From: Acidobacteriaceae bacterium
GTDB lineage: Bacteria > Acidobacteriota > Terriglobia > Terriglobales > Acidobacteriaceae
Direction of reading: 5' to 3'
DNA: 7,915 bases
Assembly: GCA_003165455.1 (NCBI GenBank)
Contig: PLUJ01000294.1
Location: forward strand, 7,588 to 15,502
Made by a program: the position numbers and the translations under genes. The notes below the pieces were generated by a model. The model worked only from the letters and a program-made list of their open reading frames with translations, ran no database searches and was not told where the DNA came from. Shown in pieces: positions 1-7,520 of the stretch; the stretch's first letter is position 1; each line of letters opens with the position of its first letter.

Positions 1-1020
1 GCCGACGCCTAATATTACGGGACGCGCGCAAGCCATAAATTCAAGCATCTTGGTGGGAATCACGGTTTTGAACAATTCCGTGTTTTTGAGAAGCACCAGG
101 CAGGCATCGGATGCGCCGATGTAAGAAGGAATCTGTTCGCGAGGTTGTTGAGGGACGAATTGGAGATTGGTTAGACCGCGATTTCGCGCCAGGGCGGTGA
201 TTCGATCTTTTTCAGCGCCTTCTCCGACGATCAGAAAACTGATTCTTGGATTTGTATCCTGAAGTTGCGCGGCGGCGGAAATTACGGTGTCGAGTCCGTG
301 GGCCATTCCGATGGTACCGATGTAGGAGACGACGAACTTTCCCTCTAATCCAAGTTGGTTCCGCAAAGTGGTTGCGGGTTGTGGGGAAAACATCTGGGTT
401 TCGACACCATTTTCGATCACCGAAATTTTCTCTCGCGGAACTTTCCAATTCTTCACGAGGAAATCTTCGAACGCCGGGGTGACCACAACCACGCGATCGG
501 ATTGCCGATAGAGGAAGCCCGCGATCCGCGCCAGCGTGCGGTGCAACGGCGAATTCTTGTTGCCCATGCCGACGGCGACCAGGGATTCAGGCCAAAGGTC
601 GCGCACTTCGAAAATAAACGGCACGCGCTTCGTACGAGCAATCCACCAGCCCGAAAGGCCTACCAGTAACTGCGGTGAGGTTGCGATCACAACATCGGGA
701 CGGGAGAGGAAGAGTCCGGCAATTGCCGCGGAAACACTGAATGAACTGTAATTAAGAATGCGCTCGAAAGGTCTCCGGTTTGGAAAAGGAAGAAGCCAGG
801 TGCGAAACACATGAATGCCGTCGATGTGCTGGCGTGCGATCATACGCCTGAAACGTCCGCGGTACTCGGTGGGCACGATGCCGGTTGGATGGTTGGGAAA
901 GCCGGTTAGCACCGTGACCTCATGACCGGCGTGGACCCAGTGGCGTGACAGTTCAACGACTCGCGCAGCGGGAGCCCCCATCTCCGGCGGGAAGTATTGC
1001 GAGATGTAAAGAATTTTCAT
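1..1020 (-). CDS. GT4-type glycosyltransferase, WbuB-like, 3' end outside window
   Basis: From ATG at 1020 the frame stays open for all 340 codons to the window edge. Relatives are about 400 residues, so the last 60 or so are missing. The N-terminal GT-B domain begins MKILYISQYFPPEMGAPAAR with the glycine/alanine acceptor-side loop, then TGFPNHPTG (39-47), SPQLLVGLSG (115-124) and EVRDLWPES (138-146), a block characteristic of WbuB-like enzymes. The C-terminal donor domain shows YIGTIGMAHGLDTVI (233-247), FLIVGEGAEKDRI (262-274), FVPQQPREQIPSY (288-300) and FKTVIPTKMLEFMACARPVI (317-336), where the donor-site Glu is E327. Retaining GT4 enzymes transfer a sugar from a nucleotide donor; E. coli WbuB adds an N-acetyl-fucosamine to a lipid-linked O-antigen unit. 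The enzyme probably works at the cytoplasmic membrane face: there is no signal peptide, and a hydrophobic stretch at 92-127 may touch the membrane. Donor and acceptor cannot be predicted. It lies 27 bases after the oxidoreductase stop, preceded only by a weak GGAA four bases from the start. Confidence 0.9.
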   Translation of the reverse strand, partial: MKILYISQYFPPEMGAPAARVVELSRHWVHAGHEVTVLTGFPNHPTGIVPTEYRGRFRRMIARQHIDGIHVFRTWLLPFPNRRPFERILNYSSFSVSAAIAGLFLSRPDVVIATSPQLLVGLSGWWIARTKRVPFIFEVRDLWPESLVAVGMGNKNSPLHRTLARIAGFLYRQSDRVVVVTPAFEDFLVKNWKVPREKISVIENGVETQMFSPQPATTLRNQLGLEGKFVVSYIGTIGMAHGLDTVISAAAQLQDTNPRISFLIVGEGAEKDRITALARNRGLTNLQFVPQQPREQIPSYIGASDACLVLLKNTELFKTVIPTKMLEFMACARPVILGVG

Positions 1021-1047
1021 TCGGTTCCGGGCGATTCGTGCGCCACG

Positions 1048-3264
1048 TCAGGAAGCTTGATCGAAGCCCTGAAATTTGTTTCCATATTCGCGATTGAAAA
1101 GATCTTTTATGGTGATTGCGTGGCCTAAGCAACGCGATTGCTCCAACGCGAACGTAGCCAGCATGGTACTGACAGTTTCGCGGAAGGGTATGGGAGATTC
1201 CGAACCGTTTTGAATCGCGGCGATGAACGCTTCCCACTCGGCTTGATGGCCTTTGTCTTGCCGCAAGAAGGATCGAAACACTGTCCTGTGGCCGCCGCGA
1301 ACTAATTCCAGTCGCCGAAAATCTTCGAGCACCGCCACCGCGCTGCCGCCGAAGACCTCGATGCGTTCCTTGGAATAGGATCTATCGCCGTTCGCAAGAT
1401 AGGTGATGGTTCCTTGCGAACCGTCGGTGAAACGGAGCGAACACACTACATTGTCATTGCTGTATCGCCCAGAATTCGGCAGGCTGCGGGCTTCAACTTC
1501 GACCGGAGACGAGTCGGTAAGGAAGCAAAGAAAATCGACAAAGTGGCAGACCTCGCCGATGAGGCGGCCTCCGCATTGGAGTGGATCGTTCAGCCAATGG
1601 TCTGGCGCGAGAGAACCTGCGTTGACCCGGTAATGCAACGCTAGCGGCTCGGCGGTTTGCCGCAAGAAGTTTTTCATCCGGACGGCCAGCGGCGCGAAAC
1701 GGCGATTGAAGCCAACCAATAGGAGTTGCGCTGCAGGGGTTGATTCGTACGCAGTTGAGATGTCGACGAGCTCTTCTTTGGTAAGGCAAAGAGGCTTTTC
1801 ACAAAAGACGTGCTTGCCAGCCTTCAATGCGGATAATACCTGTGCCGCGTGCAGGTGATGACGTGTAGCGATCACTACCGTGTTGACCGAAGGATGGTCG
1901 AAAACGTCACGCTCTTCCGTGGAACAAGAACGAAATCCGAACTTGTTGGCGGCGTGGCGTGCGTGAGAACCGCTTGCAGCGTTTACTACAGAGAGTTCAA
2001 CGCCCGGAATTCTTTTGAGGATGGGAAGTATTGTGCCGGTGGCGAAGCTTCCCGCGCCAAGCAATCCTATTTTGACGGAGTTCGCAGGGACGATTGTTCT
2101 TGATACTGGCAGGTCGATGTGTTGAGCCTGCTTCGCGTTATCGGGATAGGTGATTAAGACACCGAGAATATTTTCGCGAGCCGCAGAGTTGATCAGTTCG
2201 TAAGCGCCAGAGGCACGGTCGACGGAGAATCGGTGCGTGATCAGGAGATCGAGATTCAGTTTTCGATCCGCAAGAAGCGCGAGAAACGCTTCCATGTTTC
2301 GAGTTTCGGTCCAGCGCACATAGCCAATGGGGTAGTCGATTCCCTTCTGCTCGTAGGCTGCGTCGTAGCGTCCCGGGCCATAGGAACGGGAGACGCGGAA
2401 GTCCAATTCCTTTTCGTAAAAAGCTCTTCGTGGAATGTCCATGCCAATCGTTCCCACGGCCACAACGACGGCACGATTGCGCGCGACCGAGCCGGCAAGA
2501 TTGACTGGCTCGTTGCTGGAGGATTGCGCGGTGATAAGAACGGAATCAACTCCGTGCCCGGCGGAGTGTTGCAAGCAGATCTCGTGGAAGTCGAAAGAGG
2601 AAGGGCTTACCGCATCCGCACCCAGACGAAGCGCTAAATCGGCGCGTTCCTGAGACAGATCCATTCCCAAGACGCGGCAGCCCGCGGATTTGAGAAGCTG
2701 AACGGATAATTGACCAAGCAACCCAAGGCCGATCACAGCTACGACATCGCCAAGCTTAGCGTCCGCATTGCGCACACCATGCAGAGCAACAGATCCGAGC
2801 GTTGTGAAGGCGGCTTCATCGAAGCTTACGGCACTCGATGGAATTCGCGCGAGTAACAGGCGTGGGATGCAGGCAAACCCCGCGTGCACGGCATGACCAG
2901 CACCCGCACAGGCGACGCGGTCGCCGGGATTCACATCGACAATTCCTTCGCCAACAGCAATCACGGTCCCGGAGCTGCTATAGCCTAAAGCGCTGGGCTG
3001 GTCGAGGCGGGAGCGAACCGAAGATACGGTCGCCAGGACACCATCGCGGCTTATTTTGTTCAAAACCTCGCGAACTAAATCAGGACGCATTCTGGCTTTT
3101 TGCAGCAGATTTTTTCCTGCGAATTCGGAAGAGGCACGCTCTGTGCCGGGCGATACGAGGGAAGCCGCGGTACGAACGAGCACACAACCTGGCAACAACT
3201 TCGGCGCGGGAACTTCCGTGACCGTGATCTCAGCGGTGCGAGCGTCCTGAAATACTTGTTTCAT
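1048..3264 (-). CDS. Bi-domain oxidoreductase: zinc-less alcohol-dehydrogenase-like domain fused to Gfo/Idh/MocA domain
   Basis: The 738 residues contain two separate dinucleotide-binding enzymes. The N-terminal half (about 1-372) is a medium-chain dehydrogenase: SLVSPGTER (36-43 region), GYSSSGTVIAVGEGI (94-108), PGDRVACAGAGHAVHA (113-128) and a nucleotide-binding loop VIGLGLLGQLSVQLL (177-191). The catalytic-zinc GHE signature and the four-Cys structural-zinc loop of classical zinc enzymes are not seen. After a linker (about 373-397) comes a Gfo/Idh/MocA domain: KIGLLGAGSFATGTILP (398-414), HVFCEKPLCLT (485-495) with the EKP motif at 489-491, and GEVCHFVDFL (570-579), whose H574 occupies the usual catalytic His position. 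Gfo/Idh/MocA enzymes oxidise or reduce sugars and inositols with NAD(P). Fusions of this kind recur in exopolysaccharide and O-antigen clusters, but I know of no assigned reaction. Both halves look intact, so this is a true fusion and not a frameshift product. ATG at 3264 starts 13 bases after the lyase stop; no clear Shine-Dalgarno is visible. Confidence 0.9.
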   Translation of the reverse strand: MKQVFQDARTAEITVTEVPAPKLLPGCVLVRTAASLVSPGTERASSEFAGKNLLQKARMRPDLVREVLNKISRDGVLATVSSVRSRLDQPSALGYSSSGTVIAVGEGIVDVNPGDRVACAGAGHAVHAGFACIPRLLLARIPSSAVSFDEAAFTTLGSVALHGVRNADAKLGDVVAVIGLGLLGQLSVQLLKSAGCRVLGMDLSQERADLALRLGADAVSPSSFDFHEICLQHSAGHGVDSVLITAQSSSNEPVNLAGSVARNRAVVVAVGTIGMDIPRRAFYEKELDFRVSRSYGPGRYDAAYEQKGIDYPIGYVRWTETRNMEAFLALLADRKLNLDLLITHRFSVDRASGAYELINSAARENILGVLITYPDNAKQAQHIDLPVSRTIVPANSVKIGLLGAGSFATGTILPILKRIPGVELSVVNAASGSHARHAANKFGFRSCSTEERDVFDHPSVNTVVIATRHHLHAAQVLSALKAGKHVFCEKPLCLTKEELVDISTAYESTPAAQLLLVGFNRRFAPLAVRMKNFLRQTAEPLALHYRVNAGSLAPDHWLNDPLQCGGRLIGEVCHFVDFLCFLTDSSPVEVEARSLPNSGRYSNDNVVCSLRFTDGSQGTITYLANGDRSYSKERIEVFGGSAVAVLEDFRRLELVRGGHRTVFRSFLRQDKGHQAEWEAFIAAIQNGSESPIPFRETVSTMLATFALEQSRCLGHAITIKDLFNREYGNKFQGFDQAS

Positions 3265-3277
3265 ACGATTTGCGAAC

Positions 3278-5470
3278 TCAGTGTTGCTGCGGCGTGATCT
3301 TCGGCTGACTGCCTGGAGCGAGGTTCACTCGATAAATCTCACCTTGATTAAATTCTTGGCCATTCGAGTTGACGGTCGCAGAATCGTCCCGCAAAACTAG
3401 AACGTCTCCACCTTGTAATTCGAGACTGCATCGTTCCTCTGCACGAAGCACTGTCACGAAGCGGACCGGCAGCAGCGATCGAGTTTGGTAAAGAATCGAA
3501 ATTGCAGGGCGAAGATCACTGTAGGTGGCTGCCTCCCATCCCAGCAAGTGCATGTTGGGATGCTCCACGATTTTCCCGTGAAGTGGGTTCCCTGCCCTTA
3601 TGACTGCGGGATTACCTGGAGCGCTTGAAAAAACATTCCACGTAAGGCGGGAATGCGCGGCTTTCAGCAGCACTTGAAACGGCGCATCTGAAATTTCAAA
3701 AGGAAAATCGGCCGTCAGCCAGTGCAAGCAGATGTCATGCTGACCGGTCCCTTCAAGATCGTCGATGATCACCCATCCTGAATCCTTCAACCATTGCACC
3801 GTACGCCGATGGGTGACCCCGAGCCGCCGGTATCCATCGTGCTCGCCCTGAAAGCGATCCGGGCAGGCATTGCCGTTGCACGACGATAAGTTTCCGGATG
3901 CTTGCGCCCAGTCAACCCAGAGAAAGCGTCCGGCGCGCCGCATCTGATCCTGGTGATCAACCGTGATTGTGTTATGAATCGCGGTTCGAGCGAAAGCGTT
4001 ACTCCATGGCGGCGGTCCGTTATACAAGTAGGTTCCGGCGTCGCGAGCGAGGTTGATGCCGTTCCACCACAGGTCGGCGTGCAATTGATCCGCTTGAAAA
4101 GGGCGGCGAGTGTAGCGTGCCGCACGGATGAGCGCCCACGATGCAGCATCGCCTACGCGGAAGTATCCAGTTTCATTGGTAGGAGGCTTGGAGAAGGCGG
4201 CCGGTCTGAATGCTTCGGCAGGTTTGATGCCGAACCAGAGGAGAGCTTCGTTCCAGGGTCCAGAGGGCAACGCGGGGCGCTGCAGAATGGCGGAGCCGAG
4301 TTGCAACAGCGGGCGATAGTCGCGGTAGGCGCCGGAAGAGAGCGGAAGAATCAGGCTGCCATCGTCGGAACCATAATTTGGAACGAGGCCACTCGCGGGG
4401 TCGGGCCAAGCTCGAAGGAAATCGAAGGACGCCGCTGCGCGCTCGCGGATGTCAGGGTGGAGAGGCGCGTCGTAAATTTCGGCGAGGCGCAAGGTCCACA
4501 GTAGAAGATGCAGGATCATGCGCTGGTAATTGAAAGAGTGCTGCTGCGAAACGCCTTCTGGAGTGAACTGATCCAGAACTGCGTGGTGCAATAGCTGCGC
4601 GCCGGAATGCTGCCAACGGTTCGCGCCGGATAATTCAGGGTAGAGGGTGCCGGCGGTCCAAAGGCCTACGGCCTCGCTGATCAGATGATTGCTGCGCTGC
4701 GAGCGGGCGTAGTCTACGGTTTGCGCGGTGCGCCAGGCGTTGGCAGCGATCATGGAAACGAGCTTGCCGGCACGTTCGTCCGTGGTAGCAGGCGAGTGGA
4801 TAAATCCATGCAAGGCGAACGACCAGGCGACGATGCGGAGGGCACACTCCTGGCCGCAAATCCACAACGGACCTTCCATGGGCGGACTATGCTCGGCCCA
4901 GTCTTCGATTGCCCTCCAGAAGGCTTGTGGGAATCGCTCATCGCCGCTAAGGGCATACGCCCGCAATAGCGGATATACGAATAGAAATCGTGAAGGCTCT
5001 AGGATAAATTTGAGATCGCCGTAGGAGGGCGAAGCAAAACGCATATCCGTCCACGGTTGCCGGGGAGAAACGGTTTGGGTGGTTACGGGATTGCGAAACC
5101 ATTGTGGAGGCAATCCGCAATCGTAAGACAATGCTCCGAAGTACGGCAGTTTTCCAGCGAGGATGCGCTCAGCTTCGGCGAGAATGGATTCTTGGGCTCC
5201 GGAGTCGAGGACATTTCGAATCTCGCGTCCCAATTTTCTTGGGTCTTCAAAGATGAATCGTTGCGTGCCGTTCAGGCGAGCCGCGCGGAAAGCCTCGACG
5301 GGAATGTCTGGCGCGATGCGCTCTAAGTTCCATGAACTCCAGCCTTGCACAGACTGCATCTTGCGGGACAGGATGCCGCTACCACGCTGAAATTCATAAT
5401 GTAGGCGTAGCAGGCCGTCGCGCATCCCGAAAGTTCGTCCGGCTTGAAGCATGGTACGTACTTTACTCAT
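3278..5470 (-). CDS. Heparinase II/III-family polysaccharide lyase, apparently cytoplasmic
   Basis: The 730-residue protein has the two-part heparinase II/III build. An N-terminal helical toroid covers about residues 1-420, starting with the MRDGLLRLHYEFQRGSGIL pattern seen in members from exopolysaccharide loci. A C-terminal beta-sandwich region follows, about 430-720. Residues expected to be catalytic by comparison with heparinase III are visible: N261-H262 in SQRSNHLISEAVGL, Y315 in QQHSFNYQRM, and H464 in QADQLHADLWWNG, with the conserved EHDGYRRLGVTHRR block at 543-556. Family lyases cleave uronic-acid polysaccharides by beta-elimination. Secreted heparinases carry signal peptides, but this N-terminus (MSKVRTMLQAGRTFGMRDGL) has no hydrophobic core, so the protein probably stays in the cytoplasm and may act on an intermediate or by another chemistry. 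ATG at 5470 is chosen because AGGA lies six bases upstream and it overlaps the preceding stop as ATGA. The oxidoreductase follows after a 13-base gap. The glycan substrate is unknown. Confidence 0.9.
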   Translation of the reverse strand: MSKVRTMLQAGRTFGMRDGLLRLHYEFQRGSGILSRKMQSVQGWSSWNLERIAPDIPVEAFRAARLNGTQRFIFEDPRKLGREIRNVLDSGAQESILAEAERILAGKLPYFGALSYDCGLPPQWFRNPVTTQTVSPRQPWTDMRFASPSYGDLKFILEPSRFLFVYPLLRAYALSGDERFPQAFWRAIEDWAEHSPPMEGPLWICGQECALRIVAWSFALHGFIHSPATTDERAGKLVSMIAANAWRTAQTVDYARSQRSNHLISEAVGLWTAGTLYPELSGANRWQHSGAQLLHHAVLDQFTPEGVSQQHSFNYQRMILHLLLWTLRLAEIYDAPLHPDIRERAAASFDFLRAWPDPASGLVPNYGSDDGSLILPLSSGAYRDYRPLLQLGSAILQRPALPSGPWNEALLWFGIKPAEAFRPAAFSKPPTNETGYFRVGDAASWALIRAARYTRRPFQADQLHADLWWNGINLARDAGTYLYNGPPPWSNAFARTAIHNTITVDHQDQMRRAGRFLWVDWAQASGNLSSCNGNACPDRFQGEHDGYRRLGVTHRRTVQWLKDSGWVIIDDLEGTGQHDICLHWLTADFPFEISDAPFQVLLKAAHSRLTWNVFSSAPGNPAVIRAGNPLHGKIVEHPNMHLLGWEAATYSDLRPAISILYQTRSLLPVRFVTVLRAEERCSLELQGGDVLVLRDDSATVNSNGQEFNQGEIYRVNLAPGSQPKITPQQH

Positions 5471-6282
5471 GCTGTGTCCTGGCTAGATCGCGGCTTGTTG
5501 GTTAAAGATTCGGCGGCCTTGGCCTGGAGCCAATCATGCATGACGAAGAATTGGCGGTCATCAGCGGTATTTGGTTGAGGCGCCGGCGATATCTCGCCGC
5601 GCTGGAGGGCGGCAACGGCCTGCGGAATTTTTTCTACGCCGAATGCGATGAGACGATGGCGCAGATCGCTAAGAGAATTGCATCGGCTGGCAGCAGGAAA
5701 TTCATAGCGTCGGAGGATTGGACCGGTGTCGATTCCGGTATCCATAAAGTGAATGGTGACGCCGCACGGAGCGTTTGTAAGGAGGGACCACTCCGGGCTG
5801 CTCATGCCGCGTACTTCGGGGAGCAATCCGAGATGAACGTTGAGTACTCCCAGGCGCGGGATCTCGAGGACGGAACTCCGCAAGATGTTGCCGCCGGTGA
5901 AAACAATTAAGTCAGGGGACCACTCTCGTAGGCGGATCTGAGCGTCTTGGTTGTTCTGAGTTTTGCAGATCGCCACCGAGAAATCATAAAAGGCAGCCAC
6001 TTCGCGGAGATTGCGAAAAACGATTCCGCCGCGTTTAAGCATGGGCTCGAGATAAAGGTTACTCGTCCGGGCGTGACCTGCCCTGTGCGGAATGAGCTTT
6101 GCGCGCGCGTACTGGGCTACTCCGTGCAGGCCCCACTGTCCCACTTTGCGCAGAGCGGTTTGCGAGTCCAGGGAGGAAAGGGCAAGCGCGCCCACCGGAA
6201 CATATCCCGCAGCCGCGAGATTTGCCGCCATGGCACAGGCAGTTTCGCTGTACACGCTTGGACTCAGGATTACGATGCGCAT
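5467..6282 (-). CDS. Formyltransferase (10-formyltetrahydrofolate-dependent type), probably sugar N-formyltransferase
   Basis: The 271-residue product carries the formyl-transferase core: a Rossmann-like start MRIVILSPSV, DLIVFTGGNIL (124-134), then GVLNVHLGLLPEVRG (145-159) and HFMDTGIDTGPIL (178-190). By comparison with PurN and Fmt, the catalytic triad should be N148, H150 and D185, all present. Known relatives use 10-formyl-THF to formylate an amine: GAR (PurN), Met-tRNA (Fmt), UDP-Ara4N (ArnA) or dTDP-amino sugars (VioF, WbtJ). The flanking genes favour an amino sugar, on inference only. Housekeeping Fmt is unlikely, because the usual C-terminal OB domain is absent (only about 80 residues follow D185) and no def neighbour is seen. 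Residues 36-110 form a longer than usual segment before the active-site strand. The start is ATG at 6282. A TTG at 6369 would extend the frame by 29 residues, but these are basic, unlike the family, and lie inside the upstream gene. The start overlaps the upstream gene by 13 bases; the stop overlaps the next ATG as ATGA. Confidence 0.87.
   Translation of the reverse strand: MRIVILSPSVYSETACAMAANLAAAGYVPVGALALSSLDSQTALRKVGQWGLHGVAQYARAKLIPHRAGHARTSNLYLEPMLKRGGIVFRNLREVAAFYDFSVAICKTQNNQDAQIRLREWSPDLIVFTGGNILRSSVLEIPRLGVLNVHLGLLPEVRGMSSPEWSLLTNAPCGVTIHFMDTGIDTGPILRRYEFPAASRCNSLSDLRHRLIAFGVEKIPQAVAALQRGEISPAPQPNTADDRQFFVMHDWLQAKAAESLTNKPRSSQDTA
5477..5480 (-). promoter_or_regulatory. Ribosome binding site of the heparinase-family gene
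   Basis: On the minus strand AGGA lies six bases before the ATG at 5470, inside the end of the formyltransferase gene. It is the best-placed Shine-Dalgarno match in the window. It supports this ATG, together with the ATGA stop-start overlap, which suggests coupled translation. Confidence 0.55.
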
Positions 6283-7520
6283 TGCAAAACTTTTACTCCG
6301 CTTGCCGCATAGGACTGCTTCAGCCGTTCTTCGAGCAAGAGTGCGTCCGCGAAAAACTTGCACCCCCAACTGATGTAACGCAGTGGTTGATAGCGTCCCC
6401 AGACAGGATAAGAGCCGCTGACTCCACCTGATACTCCACGCGAACCGCGCAATGAGATCGGCTGCTTGAGCATCTCATTCATTTTGAGAGAGGCATTCAA
6501 GTAGCGCAGATCGTCAGTGATCTCAAACAAGCGCAGCCACACGCACGCCATCTGGGCGTTTCCCGTCAGGCAGGCATAGTGCGGCGTTCCTTTGAAATTC
6601 GCTTCGTATTCGCCGGACAGAACTTTGTTGGTTTCGAATTTTCGCAACAGTACCCATGAAGACGTGGCGACAAGCTCGATGGCATCGCTGCGTTGCCGCA
6701 GGATGGCGCACTCGAGGACTCCCTGGAGAACGTACGCTATAAAGTGCAAGTAGTTGGGATGGCCTTGCAGATTAATGCCGTCCACCCATCCGCTGGGCCG
6801 GAAGTAGGACAAAGCCCAATCGAGATTCTTCTCCGCCGCCACTCCGTAGTGATCGTCATTCGTGTGGGCTGCCAATTCGGCCAGGGACCACGCAACCATC
6901 GTGTAGTAGGTGTGAGCGGTGTTCTGGTAAGCACCGGCGCCCGACCATGAGCCATCCTGTTGCTGCACGTGCACCAGCCAATCGCCCGCCGCAACAGCCG
7001 ACTGCAGGATTTCTGAACGCCCAGTCTCGACGTGAGCACGGACGAGGCCATGCAAAATCTGGCCCGTGTTGAAAACGGAAGGGAGCGCTCCGCTGCCATG
7101 TAGTCCTCCAGGAAATGCGCCCATAGGCAACTGCAATGAAAGCAGCCAACGCTCCGCTCGGTTCGCGGCGGCATACGCAGCATGGTTTCCGGTTGATCGA
7201 GCAAAATCATAGAGGGTTGGAACGATGTAACCGGTTACTTCTGGATAAGATTCTGAATAGCCTGTCAGCAAACTGTAATAGGCGGCGATACCGCCATCAT
7301 CACGTTGCGCGTCGAGGATCCATCGCACCAGCGCGTCGAGGACATCGGCGCTCTGGCGCTTGCTCGTTGTGTAGGAGTACAAATGGCGCTGCTCGAGCGA
7401 AATATGGAATGTGTCCGATGCGAGCTTTCGTACGACAGGGGCCAATCGTTGCGGAGCACGCAGCAGGCCCGTCGCTTCGGTGACCGCCCTGGTAAATATT
7501 GATGGCTGCGGGGAACTCAA
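6270..7520 (-). CDS. Soluble helical-toroid (alpha/alpha-barrel) protein of unknown function, polysaccharide cluster
   Basis: This 416-residue protein has no recognised enzyme signature, no signal peptide and no membrane segment. What is visible is a repeated pattern typical of alpha/alpha-toroid folds: a helix ending in Q-x-x-D-G-(G/S), seen at ILDAQRDDGGIAAYY (68-82) and VQQQDGSWSGAG (185-196), with a degenerate copy LLSLQLPMGAFPGG (126-139). Between and after these are amphipathic helices rich in Trp, Tyr and His, such as NTAHTYYTMVAWSLAELA (200-217). The C-terminus keeps an aromatic stretch (YPVWGRYQPLRYISWGCKFF, 371-390). Such repeats occur in terpene cyclases, prenyltransferase beta subunits, six-hairpin glycosidases and uronyl C5-epimerases. 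No cyclase DxDD motif was found, so a carbohydrate-active or glycan-binding role is more likely from context. The chosen start is TTG at 7520: it overlaps the upstream stop as TTGA, has GAGG ten bases upstream, and the next in-frame Met is residue 133. The stop TAA lies 13 bases inside the following gene. Confidence 0.8.
   Translation of the reverse strand: MSSPQPSIFTRAVTEATGLLRAPQRLAPVVRKLASDTFHISLEQRHLYSYTTSKRQSADVLDALVRWILDAQRDDGGIAAYYSLLTGYSESYPEVTGYIVPTLYDFARSTGNHAAYAAANRAERWLLSLQLPMGAFPGGLHGSGALPSVFNTGQILHGLVRAHVETGRSEILQSAVAAGDWLVHVQQQDGSWSGAGAYQNTAHTYYTMVAWSLAELAAHTNDDHYGVAAEKNLDWALSYFRPSGWVDGINLQGHPNYLHFIAYVLQGVLECAILRQRSDAIELVATSSWVLLRKFETNKVLSGEYEANFKGTPHYACLTGNAQMACVWLRLFEITDDLRYLNASLKMNEMLKQPISLRGSRGVSGGVSGSYPVWGRYQPLRYISWGCKFFADALLLEERLKQSYAASGVKVLQCAS

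Noticed and set aside
1021..1047. Promoter or terminator in the 27-base gap between oxidoreductase and glycosyltransferase
   Set aside because: The gap is too short, and I see no -10/-35 pair and no hairpin with a T-run in it.
2233..2637. 134-codon open frame on the plus strand
   Set aside because: It is antisense to the dehydrogenase half of the fused oxidoreductase, which shows continuous family motifs; no start context or recognisable domain.
3902..4504. 200-codon open frame on the plus strand
   Set aside because: It lies fully antisense to the heparinase-family gene, whose conserved motifs run through the same bases. Its translation is low-complexity Arg/Gly/Glu-rich with no family resemblance.
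5536..5910. 124-codon plus-strand frame opposite the formyltransferase
   Set aside because: It is a shadow frame over the catalytic region of the real gene, with no motif of its own.
5467..6282. Housekeeping methionyl-tRNA formyltransferase (fmt)
   Set aside because: The C-terminal domain of Fmt is missing, there is no peptide deformylase neighbour, and the gene is embedded in a polysaccharide operon.
6283..6369. 29-residue N-terminal extension of the formyltransferase from a TTG
   Set aside because: The extension is basic, unlike the family start, and lies inside the upstream coding region. The ATG at 6282 begins exactly at the MRIVIL Rossmann-like strand.
6737..7210. 157-codon minus-strand frame inside the toroid gene
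   Set aside because: It is an alternative frame of the same strand; its translation lacks the repeat pattern that the 416-residue frame shows.
6270..7520. Squalene-hopene cyclase or other terpene cyclase
   Set aside because: The Q-x-x-D-G-S-W repeat looks similar, but no DxDD acid motif was found and the protein is about two thirds of the usual cyclase length.
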